From: Planctomycetota bacterium
GTDB lineage: Bacteria > Planctomycetota > Planctomycetia > Pirellulales > Thermoguttaceae
Assembly: GCA_023397045.1 (NCBI GenBank)
Contig: JAEWUR010000076.1
Coordinates: 1-5,901, forward strand
Direction of reading: 5' to 3'
Length of the DNA: 5,901 bases
The notes below the pieces were generated by a model. It made no database searches. It saw only the letters and a program-made list of their open reading frames with translations, and was not told the DNA's origin. Below are positions 1 through 5,239 of the stretch, in pieces. The translations under genes and the position numbers were made by a program. Positions within the stretch are counted from its first letter, which is position 1. The number at the start of each line of letters is the position of its first letter.

Positions 1-263
1 GCCCAAGGGTGTTCGGTGACGAGCGTCAATTCGTCGTCGACGTTCATCTCGTGCCAGGGAATCTCATTGATCCAAACCATTGGCCGCTCGGATTCCAGAT
101 CGTTGAGTTTCTGCCATTGGCGCGCCCGTTCTGCGTGGATCGGCAAGGCGGCGATTTCGGCAACTTCCGAAGCGAGTCGCCGAAGCGTCTCGACGTCCTT
201 GGACGATAGCGTGATTTCTTCGGCCGGGGACGGCGGTTCGTAATGGCTTGGATCGTGCAGCAT
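1..263 (-). CDS. Uroporphyrinogen decarboxylase-like protein, N-terminal part (cut by window edge)
   Basis: Open frame from an ATG at 263-261 that runs off the left edge after 87 complete codons; no stop is seen. The visible part reads as a charged helical N-terminus (about residues 20-58, rich in E, R, L and A), then RPMVWINEIPWHEMNVDDE (60-78) followed by LTL. This wording (leading helix, 'W..LNDL...RPMV', then an acidic loop) is what I know from the N-terminus of UroD/MtaA-superfamily proteins of Planctomycetes, Verrucomicrobia and Lentisphaerae, usually annotated as uroporphyrinogen decarboxylase or corrinoid methyltransferase-like. There is no signal peptide, so it is probably cytoplasmic. 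The catalytic barrel lies outside the window, so the reaction cannot be judged. The start is one base after the TAA of the fucosidase-like gene, with GAGG at 276-273 nine bases upstream, inside that gene's end; this suggests translational coupling. It is last of the visible operon genes. Family assignment is moderate; a role in haem synthesis is unlikely from the context. Confidence 0.6.
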   Translation of the reverse strand, partial: MLHDPSHYEPPSPAEEITLSSKDVETLRRLASEVAEIAALPIHAERARQWQKLNDLESERPMVWINEIPWHEMNVDDELTLVTEHPW

Positions 264-264
264 G

Positions 265-1290
265 TTATTTCGCCTCTTCCTTTGCCGATTGATTGCCCTG
301 ACGGATCATCCGGCCAACCTCTTGCAGCGTCTTGACATCAATTTCGCGCAGGCGGCCGGTGTAGTCTGGCCCGACGTCCAAGGAGAAGATATTGCCATAC
401 TTCACCGCTCCCAAATAGTCCTCATAGAGTTTCTGTGCGGGCAGGCAAAGTGAATCGTGCTTCGGCAACGAGTAGAACCAGTCGGCGCCCCCGTCGTGTG
501 GCGGAAGAATCGGATAGGTGAACTCGGCAAGGCGATAACTCTCGCTCGGGCGATCATCCATATGCGGTCCGGCGGCCGATTGGTCGTCCAACGGTCCAGG
601 CCAGCCGCGTTCACCCAATCGAATATCGGCTCCCTGTTGATCGCCGTGGTTGAAGCCGACAAAACACTCCGGTTGCAGCGACTTGACCAGGGCGATCGTG
701 TCCTTGTGGCTGAGTCCCCCGTCGCCAACGGCATGATCGAACCAGATGTATTCGATGGGACCAAATTGCGTGAGCAATTCCCGTAGCTGGGCGGCCTTCA
801 TGTCGGGGTTGTAGCCGCCGCCGTTCAGGCAGCGCGTTCCGTCGGGTTTGTCGGGCCAATCCCATTCGCCCTCCGAGAAGTAGATTGCCAGTTTCAAGCC
901 GTGTTGGTCGCACGATTTTTTGACCTCCGCGAGCACGTCCTTGCCCAGCGGGCTGTTCGTGACGTTGCGATCCGTGGTTTTCGTATCCCACAGACAGAAT
1001 CCGTCGTGATGCTTCGCAAGGAACAGGATGTAGCCCATGCCGGCTTCCTTCGCGGTTTTCGCCCATTGGTCGGTGTCGCAACCGCTGGGATGGAAAAACG
1101 CGACGTCGGTGATGCCGGGCGTCCATTCCTTGCCCGAAAAAGTGCTGAACGACCAACAGACGAACATGCCCCATCGTAGGTCCTTCAACTCCTCAGCCCG
1201 GGCATCCATGTCCACCGTTTCGGTCGCCATGACGCAGGATGAGCTGCATATAGCCAGAATTAGCGTGAAAACCATCGGCCGAGATCTCAT
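265..1290 (-). CDS. Exported GH29 alpha-L-fucosidase-like glycoside hydrolase
   Basis: 341 residues. GH29 enzymes are retaining hydrolases that remove alpha-L-fucose from glycans. A signal peptide is visible (basic MRSR, hydrophobic 7-16, likely cleavage after Val-Met-Ala22), so the enzyme should act outside the cytoplasmic membrane. Family marks in order: LRWGMFVCWSFSTFSGKEW (38-56), KHHDGFCLWDT (93-103) with the His94-His95 pair, and YIWFDH (181-186), where Asp185 sits at the catalytic nucleophile position of the usual WFDG. The acid/base Glu cannot be placed with confidence. Two oddities: the canonical FGxFIHWG motif has Cys45 in place of its fucose-contacting His, and the protein ends at the end of the barrel, without the C-terminal beta-sandwich of typical 450-500-residue members. 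The start at 1290 is chosen over an upstream ATG at 1323 because GGAGG lies nine bases before it and the signal peptide begins there. It lies 56 bases after the mutarotase gene and one base before the UroD-like gene. GH29 membership is sure; fucose as the true substrate is less so. Confidence 0.88.
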   Translation of the reverse strand: MRSRPMVFTLILAICSSSCVMATETVDMDARAEELKDLRWGMFVCWSFSTFSGKEWTPGITDVAFFHPSGCDTDQWAKTAKEAGMGYILFLAKHHDGFCLWDTKTTDRNVTNSPLGKDVLAEVKKSCDQHGLKLAIYFSEGEWDWPDKPDGTRCLNGGGYNPDMKAAQLRELLTQFGPIEYIWFDHAVGDGGLSHKDTIALVKSLQPECFVGFNHGDQQGADIRLGERGWPGPLDDQSAAGPHMDDRPSESYRLAEFTYPILPPHDGGADWFYSLPKHDSLCLPAQKLYEDYLGAVKYGNIFSLDVGPDYTGRLREIDVKTLQEVGRMIRQGNQSAKEEAK

Positions 1291-1299
1291 GACGTGATT

Positions 1300-1304
1300 C
1301 CTCC
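1300..1304 (-). promoter_or_regulatory. Shine-Dalgarno site that fixes the fucosidase start
   Basis: GGAGG read on the minus strand, nine bases before the ATG at 1290-1288. It decides between this start and the in-frame ATG at 1323, which would add eleven residues in front of the signal peptide. Confidence 0.75.
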
Positions 1305-1346
1305 ACAACGAATGTAATGCCATATGTCGGTCGTGCTATTGTCCAA

Positions 1347-1787
1347 TCACTCCTGATGAAACACTTCTTCCATCGACGCCCACCACTCGCCCGGCTTGCG
1401 ATCGTCGAATGGAGCTTGGCAAGGTTCGGTAACGCTCCACCATCGGCGCACGTCGGCATTGTCCGACAGCTTGGCCATATCCGACGCGAAATCGTCGCTG
1501 ACGTATTCGAAATAGCTGAAAAGGCAATAATTTCCATCCGGGAGTTTTTTCAGGTAGATCGAATAATTGCGGATATTTGCATCGCGTACGGCCTTGGCAA
1601 CCTCCGGCCAGATGGCCGCATGCAGTTCTTTGTACTCTGCAATCTTCTCCGCGCGGAGGCCGATGACGCCGGCATAGCGGACCGGCTTACGACATTTCGC
1701 ATCCGCCGCCTTCGTTATGTCGGGGGTTGTTATTGTCATCATGATCCCCACAAGAACCGCAATGCTGAAACGAATCGGTTGCCACAT
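1347..1787 (-). CDS. rhaM: Exported L-rhamnose mutarotase (RhaM family)
   Basis: 146 residues. RhaM enzymes interconvert the alpha and beta anomers of L-rhamnose so that the next transporter or enzyme receives the form it uses. After an N-terminal extension the sequence follows the family: EYKELHAAIWPEV (51-63) with Tyr52 and His56 at the positions of the catalytic Tyr/His of E. coli RhaM, NYSIYL (74-79), LFSYFEY (89-95), and RRWWSVTEPCQ (114-124) with the paired Trp116-Trp117 of the sugar pocket. The core of about 110 residues matches the usual family length. Residues 1-28 form a signal peptide (Arg6, hydrophobic 7-19, cleavage probably after Lys-Ala), unlike cytoplasmic E. coli RhaM, so this copy probably works in the periplasm. 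The start ATG at 1787 has GAGG eleven bases upstream. It lies 28 bases after the symporter gene and 56 before the GH29 gene. The family is clear; the sugar could be L-rhamnose or another 6-deoxy-L-hexose. Confidence 0.87.
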   Translation of the reverse strand: MWQPIRFSIAVLVGIMMTITTPDITKAADAKCRKPVRYAGVIGLRAEKIAEYKELHAAIWPEVAKAVRDANIRNYSIYLKKLPDGNYCLFSYFEYVSDDFASDMAKLSDNADVRRWWSVTEPCQAPFDDRKPGEWWASMEEVFHQE

Positions 1788-1815
1788 GACATTTCATTCC
1801 TCATGGTGGAGGGGT

Positions 1816-3510
1816 TCATCGGAAAATGACGTAAAGCAATATAAAACATGCGACGACCACGCCGGAGAGAACGCGATAGTTGCCCAGACCGTGGCCATGC
1901 GCCTCGCCCCGCAACGGCTCGCGCCAGTCTTCCCAAACCAAGAGTCGAGCCTCCGCCTTCATCGGTTCCGGATAGAACAGCGACGCGGCGACGACCATCG
2001 CGTTGCAGATCAGAAACAGATAGAAGGAGGCCATCATATAATTGACGTTCCAACCCGTCGCGGCCTTGTACCAATCGAGCACGAAGACGACCGCGCCCAG
2101 GAATGCGCCCGCCACCAGCGTGAAATATGCCGCGCGGGAGGTCGTCTTCCTCCAAAACACGCCAAAAAGGAACACGGTCGTCACCGGCGGAGACAAGTAA
2201 CAAATCAGCGTCGTGAGCCCTTCAAAAATCGTGTCGTAGTGGCTAAACAACGGCGAACACACGATCGAAAGTACGGTCGCGACGACCGTCGTCGCCTTGC
2301 CGATTCGGACCAGTTGCCCATCGGTCGTCTGGGGACGCCAGCGCCGCACGATGTCGTAGGCCACCAGGGTCGCGGTCGAGTTCAGCGCGGCCGAGCACGT
2401 CTGCATTGCCGCCGCCAGCATCGCGGCCGTGACCAATCCCTTCAGCCCCCACGGCAGCATATGCACGATCATGAACGTGTACGTGTCGGCGGCTGTTTGG
2501 GGCGCCTCGCCGTCAAAGAAGTCCTTCTGCACCAGCGCCACGCAGATGACGCCCGGCAGGACGAAAAAGAAGACGGGCAGGATCTTGATGAACGCGCAGA
2601 AGAGCGGGCCGAGCCTCGCCTGTTTCTCATCGCGGGCCGCCAACACCCGTTGCACAATCGTCTGGTCGCAACACCAGTACCAGATTCCTATGACCGGATA
2701 GCCGAGGAAGATTGCGTACCAGGGCAAGTGGCTGGCATCATCGCCCCAACGAAGCATGGATAGGAAATTGCCTGTGCCCCACGTAACACCACCCTCCGCC
2801 GAGGACGCCAAGGGGTGAGGATGACTCGCAAGCGTTTGCGACAGTTCCCCCCAGCCTCCAACGTGAATGTACCCCACAACCGTGATGCAGACGGCCCCGA
2901 TCAGCAATAAGATGCTCTGGATGCTTTCGGTCCACACGACGGCCAGCAATCCGCCGACCATCGTGTAGATTCCCGTCAAAACGCCCACGACGACGATGAA
3001 GAACATCAGGGCGTCGACGCCAAGGATGGTCGCGTCGGAGGGCAAGCCCAGAATGCCGCAAAGGACCCAGGACGCCGTATAGAGTGCAATGCCGATATGA
3101 ATGACGATGGCCGAGATGATGGAGATGATCGCCAGCCAATCGCGGCACTGCCGGTTGAAACGTCGCTCCAAAAAGTCGGGAAGCGTCGCGACCTTGGATC
3201 GCAGGTAGAGTGGAGCAAAAAACAGCGACAGCAGAATCAGAATGAAGCCGGCCATCCATTCGAAATTGCCGAATACCAGACCGTATTTATAGGCCGCCTC
3301 CGCCAGGCTGACCAGATGAACGGTGGAAATGTTGGCCGCGAACATCGCCAGCCCGATCACCGGCCAGGTCAACGTGTTGCCCGCGAGAAAGTATTGGCTC
3401 CCCTCGCCCGCCGTACGTCGAACGCGCCCGGCCCAACACCCGACCGCAACGACCGCGGCCAGATAGGCCACGACGATCGATAGATCGAAACAGGACATTC
3501 TCGGGGTCAT
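1816..3510 (-). CDS. Sodium/solute symporter, SSS (SLC5) family, probable deoxy-sugar importer
   Basis: 564 residues, within the usual SSS range, with about 13-14 hydrophobic helices running to the very C-terminus. These carriers couple sodium entry to uptake of a sugar, acid or amino acid across the cytoplasmic membrane. Family marks: YFLAGNTLTWPVIGLAMFA (40-58) leading into the unwound first core helix ANISTVHLVSLAEAAY (59-74); YTMVGGLLAVVWTESIQ (182-198); WYWCCDQTIVQRVLAARD (277-294); and LNSTATLVAYDIVRR (376-390), where Ser378 and Thr379 lie in the region of the Na2 site in SGLT-type members. The start at 3510 is preferred over the ATG at 3498 because AAGGTGA lies upstream at a suitable distance. 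It is the first gene of the operon, with a candidate promoter at 3555-3583, and is divergent from the AraC-type regulator. The substrate cannot be read from the sequence; the mutarotase and fucosidase-like neighbours suggest L-fucose or L-rhamnose. Confidence 0.9.
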   Translation of the reverse strand: MTPRMSCFDLSIVVAYLAAVVAVGCWAGRVRRTAGEGSQYFLAGNTLTWPVIGLAMFAANISTVHLVSLAEAAYKYGLVFGNFEWMAGFILILLSLFFAPLYLRSKVATLPDFLERRFNRQCRDWLAIISIISAIVIHIGIALYTASWVLCGILGLPSDATILGVDALMFFIVVVGVLTGIYTMVGGLLAVVWTESIQSILLLIGAVCITVVGYIHVGGWGELSQTLASHPHPLASSAEGGVTWGTGNFLSMLRWGDDASHLPWYAIFLGYPVIGIWYWCCDQTIVQRVLAARDEKQARLGPLFCAFIKILPVFFFVLPGVICVALVQKDFFDGEAPQTAADTYTFMIVHMLPWGLKGLVTAAMLAAAMQTCSAALNSTATLVAYDIVRRWRPQTTDGQLVRIGKATTVVATVLSIVCSPLFSHYDTIFEGLTTLICYLSPPVTTVFLFGVFWRKTTSRAAYFTLVAGAFLGAVVFVLDWYKAATGWNVNYMMASFYLFLICNAMVVAASLFYPEPMKAEARLLVWEDWREPLRGEAHGHGLGNYRVLSGVVVACFILLYVIFR

Positions 3511-3554
3511 GACGGCGTTTCACCTTCGTTACAGTCGGACAACGGATAGCCTTG

Positions 3555-3583
3555 ATTGTATCTCCCGCGGCGCCTTCCGTACA
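3555..3583 (-). promoter_or_regulatory. Candidate sigma-70 promoter of the symporter operon
   Basis: Read on the minus strand, TACAAT (3560-3555, five of six to the -10 consensus) lies 17 bases after TGTACG (3583-3578, three of six to the -35 consensus). Transcription would start near 3548, giving a leader of about 37 bases that contains the AAGGTGA ribosome site of the symporter gene. The weak -35 fits a promoter that needs an activator. Confidence 0.45.
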
Positions 3584-3612
3584 TGGACAAGCTTATCTTT
3601 CGCATATATAAT
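3584..3612 (+). promoter_or_regulatory. Strong sigma-70 promoter of the AraC-type gene
   Basis: TGGACA (3584-3589, five of six) and a perfect TATAAT (3607-3612) separated by 17 bases. Expected transcription start is 3619-3620, which coincides with the ATG at 3620. Its -35 box abuts the -35 box of the divergent symporter promoter. Confidence 0.65.
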
Positions 3613-3615
3613 CTT
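3593..3615. promoter_or_regulatory. Direct repeat, possible AraC-type operator
   Basis: TTATCTT (3593-3599) and TAATCTT (3609-3615) match in six of seven bases with a 16-base period; on the minus strand they read AAGATAA and AAGATTA. Relative to the predicted symporter start near 3548 they lie at about -45 to -67, just upstream of its weak -35 box, where AraC-family activators usually bind. They also overlap the -10 of the regulator's own promoter, which would fit autorepression. The repeat is short and AT-rich, so chance is not excluded. Confidence 0.3.
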
Positions 3616-3619
3616 AACT

Positions 3620-4432
3620 ATGGCAACGACCTATCCCATGCTGCAAGACGCGATGTTTTCGCTGTTGGCCGGCGGACGCCACCGCTGTGATCCCGCCTGG
3701 AATAAGCCCGTTGATGGGCTGGACCAATGCTATAAGCTGTATGTCCCGATACGCGGACAAGCTCGGTTGGTGCTGAAGACCCAGGAGGTCTCGTTGCGGC
3801 CGGGCTATGCCTATCTTATCCCGGGGTATCATTTGTTGCGTCAGGAATGCAGCCGCCGGATGGACGTATTTTGGGTGCATTTCGTCCCGGAGTCGCTCTC
3901 TCTGTCGTTCCTCCTGTCGCACATCCCATCGGTCCAGGCCTGGCCTTGCGAATCGGTCAAGTACTGGCAGGCGACATGGAAGGAAATCCCGTTGCTATTC
4001 CAGAACGGTTCCCTTTCGGCGTTCTATCGGATGCAGGCAATGCTGGCAGACCTTGTTTCACGCGGCATCGAGAACTGTCACGTCGATCCGATCGCGGCGT
4101 TCGATCCTGTTTATGAACAGCTCAAGCCGGCCGTGCTCTACATGGAGCAACGTTTCCTGACCAATCCCACGCTGGCCGAAATCGCCGACACGGTCCATTT
4201 GGCGCCGAACTATTTCCACCGGCGTTTTTCGGCCGTCTTCCATGTGACGCCGTTTGCGTATCTGCTGCGGCGTCGCCTCAACGTAGGGCGACAGTTATTG
4301 TTGAGCACCCACCTGACGCTAGACGACATTGCCGCCCGGTGCGGCTTTAGCAGCGCATTTCATTTGTCCCGGTTGTTCACGAAACACTGCGGACTGAGCC
4401 CCAGCGCATTTCGACGGCGATCATCGCCTTAG
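3620..4432 (+). CDS. AraC-family transcriptional regulator, probably of the divergent sugar operon
   Basis: 270 residues, normal for the family. The N-terminal half is a cupin-like ligand domain (about 35-105), with YVPIRGQARLVLKTQEVSLR (41-60) and PGYAYLIPGY (61-70) as the typical beta-strand and turn pattern. The C-terminal domain (about 170-266) has both helix-turn-helix units: TLAEIADTVHLAPNYFHRRF (184-203) and TLDDIAARCGFSSAFHLSRL (233-252), followed by FTKHCGLSPSAFRR, the conserved closing element. It should bind a sugar and DNA in the cytoplasm. The reading frame is open back to an ATG at 3509, but that would place the strong promoter at 3584-3612 inside the gene, and the first 37 residues resemble no domain; the ATG at 3620 is therefore preferred, with 3638 as an alternative. 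No Shine-Dalgarno sequence precedes 3620, and the predicted transcript starts at or one base before it. Control of the symporter operon is inferred from the divergent position. Confidence 0.88.
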   Translation: MATTYPMLQDAMFSLLAGGRHRCDPAWNKPVDGLDQCYKLYVPIRGQARLVLKTQEVSLRPGYAYLIPGYHLLRQECSRRMDVFWVHFVPESLSLSFLLSHIPSVQAWPCESVKYWQATWKEIPLLFQNGSLSAFYRMQAMLADLVSRGIENCHVDPIAAFDPVYEQLKPAVLYMEQRFLTNPTLAEIADTVHLAPNYFHRRFSAVFHVTPFAYLLRRRLNVGRQLLLSTHLTLDDIAARCGFSSAFHLSRLFTKHCGLSPSAFRRRSSP

Positions 4433-4605
4433 CGCGGCAACGTTTTGCAGGCGTGCGTCGATTGGCCGTCAGATTCCATCGTGCTGCCCCACCCGGTCCA
4501 TCGAGGGGGCTGCCGCGAAACATTCGGAATTTTGGTATTTTTTTGATTTTTGCCTTCCTGTTTTGGCTCAACGGCCGGGTATTATAGATAGAGAAACCGA
4601 ACATA

Positions 4606-4628
4606 GCCGGAAACCCCGGTTTGCCGGC
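4606..4628 (+). promoter_or_regulatory. GC-rich hairpin 1 upstream of the sigma gene
   Basis: GCCGG (4606-4610) pairs with CCGGC (4624-4628), and AAAC (4611-4614) with GTTT (4619-4622), around the loop CCCG, with one bulged G at 4623. The nine pairs should form a stable RNA stem if the leader is transcribed from the TATTATAG element at 4580. It has no T-run after it, so it is not an ordinary terminator. Confidence 0.4.
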
Positions 4629-4641
4629 CGCTCGTCAATCA

Positions 4642-4664
4642 AGGCTCGGGCCGTGCCCGGGCCT
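4642..4664 (+). promoter_or_regulatory. GC-rich hairpin 2 upstream of the sigma gene
   Basis: AGGCTCGGGC (4642-4651) pairs with GCCCGGGCCT (4655-4664) around the loop CGT: ten pairs with a single U-G wobble. It ends 47 bases before the start codon of the sigma gene and is followed, after thirteen bases, by TTTT (4678-4681). The distance to the T-run is too long for a standard intrinsic terminator; a leader structure is more likely than chance given the stem length. Confidence 0.45.
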
Positions 4665-4711
4665 GCCGGCATTGGCCTTTTGTCAGAATCTCAGCAAACA
4701 CCTTGCGGCAT

Positions 4712-5239
4712 ATGACGGATAACGATGATCCCGCCGTGATGTTCACGCGACTTTGGACCAAGCACCAAGGCGGCGTGTTTGCCTACATTCGTGCACTGAC
4801 GCCCCACTGGGCCGATGCGGAGGATGTGCTTCAGGAGACCAGCGTCGTGCTTTGGAAGAAGTTTGGGCAGTTTGACACGCAAAGTGATTTCAGACGCTGG
4901 GCGTGCGGCGTGGCATACTACGAGGTGCTGAAGCAGCGCGATCGATCGACGCGTAAACCGCATTTCAGCGACTCGTTCCTCGCGCTACTGGCAAGTCGGT
5001 CGCTCGATTCACTCGATACGGTCTCCCCTTTGCAGGAAGGTCTGAATCGTTGCATGGAGATGCTATCGCCTCCCGACCGGCAACTGCTTGCCCTGCGATA
5101 TGTCTCGAACAAAGCGGTCAACGCCATCGCCAATGAACTCGGACGTTCGTTGGAGGGTGTCCGCAAGTCGTTGCAGCGAATTCACCGAACCCTGTTCGAG
5201 TGTGTCGAGCGATGGCGCCGACAAGAGGAGCATCCATGA
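4712..5239 (+). CDS. ECF-type RNA polymerase sigma factor, Rhodopirellula/Verrucomicrobium group
   Basis: 175 residues, typical of small sigma factors that keep only regions 2 and 4. Region 2 covers about residues 11-75: ADAEDVLQETSVVLWKKFGQ (34-53), the conserved DAED..Q core-binding helix, then FRRWACGVAYYEVLKQRDR (60-78), the helix that contacts the -10 DNA. Region 4 covers about 113-165: LSPPDRQLLALRYV (118-131), a helix-turn-helix around AVNAIANELGRSLEGVRKSL (135-154), and RIHRTLFECVERW. The wording is that of the sigma group common in Planctomycetes and Verrucomicrobia. An in-frame TTG at 4703 is possible, but the ATG at 4712 is preferred; no clear Shine-Dalgarno site is seen for either. 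Its TGA overlaps the start of the FecR-domain gene in ATGA, so the two are co-transcribed and probably translationally coupled, as sigma factors are with their regulators. The promoters it recognises and the signal are not visible. Confidence 0.9.
   Translation: MTDNDDPAVMFTRLWTKHQGGVFAYIRALTPHWADAEDVLQETSVVLWKKFGQFDTQSDFRRWACGVAYYEVLKQRDRSTRKPHFSDSFLALLASRSLDSLDTVSPLQEGLNRCMEMLSPPDRQLLALRYVSNKAVNAIANELGRSLEGVRKSLQRIHRTLFECVERWRRQEEHP

Larger units (their letters stand above)
4433..4711 (+). other. Non-coding stretch with the presumed sigma-gene promoter and leader
   Basis: 279 bases with no convincing gene on either strand. The first part (4433-4530) has an imperfect GC hairpin (GCCCC 4486-4490 with GGGGC 4506-4510) but no T-run directly behind it. 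A T-rich block follows (seven T at 4538-4544 and five at 4547-4551). Next comes TATTATAG at 4580-4587, a plausible -10 element without a good -35 partner, and then two strong hairpins at 4606-4628 and 4642-4664 before the start at 4712. GGAAAC (4609-4614) and CGTC (4633-4636) resemble an ECF-type promoter with slightly long spacing. The true promoter cannot be decided by reading. Confidence 0.5.

Noticed and set aside
15..22. Lipoprotein reading of the fucosidase signal peptide (Cys19)
   Set aside because: Ser-Ser-Ser-Cys lacks the aliphatic residue expected at -3 of a lipobox; ordinary signal peptidase cleavage after Ala22 fits better. Positions here are residue numbers of the protein.
611..1174. 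Open frame of 187 codons on the minus strand overlapping the fucosidase gene in another frame
   Set aside because: Arg-rich translation with no family likeness; the in-frame GH29 motifs show which frame is real.
1294..1350. Inverted repeat GTGATT/AATCAC flanking the gap between the mutarotase and fucosidase genes
   Set aside because: Only six bases with a 45-base loop, expected by chance, and partly inside coding sequence.
1717..2763. Open frame of 348 codons on the plus strand opposite the symporter gene
   Set aside because: It is rich in Arg, His, Gln and Asp with no domain or hydrophobic core, and lies antisense to a clear membrane carrier. It is a codon-bias shadow.
3509..3619. N-terminal extension of the AraC-type protein from the ATG at 3509
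   Set aside because: It would overlap the symporter start codon in the palindrome TCATGA, include the whole divergent promoter region and add 37 residues without domain likeness.
4486..4551. Intrinsic terminator for the AraC-type gene
   Set aside because: The GCCCC/GGGGC stem has only five pairs with a fifteen-base loop and is separated from the T-runs by 27 bases; CGAA-ACA-TTCG (4516-4526) is nearer but only four pairs.
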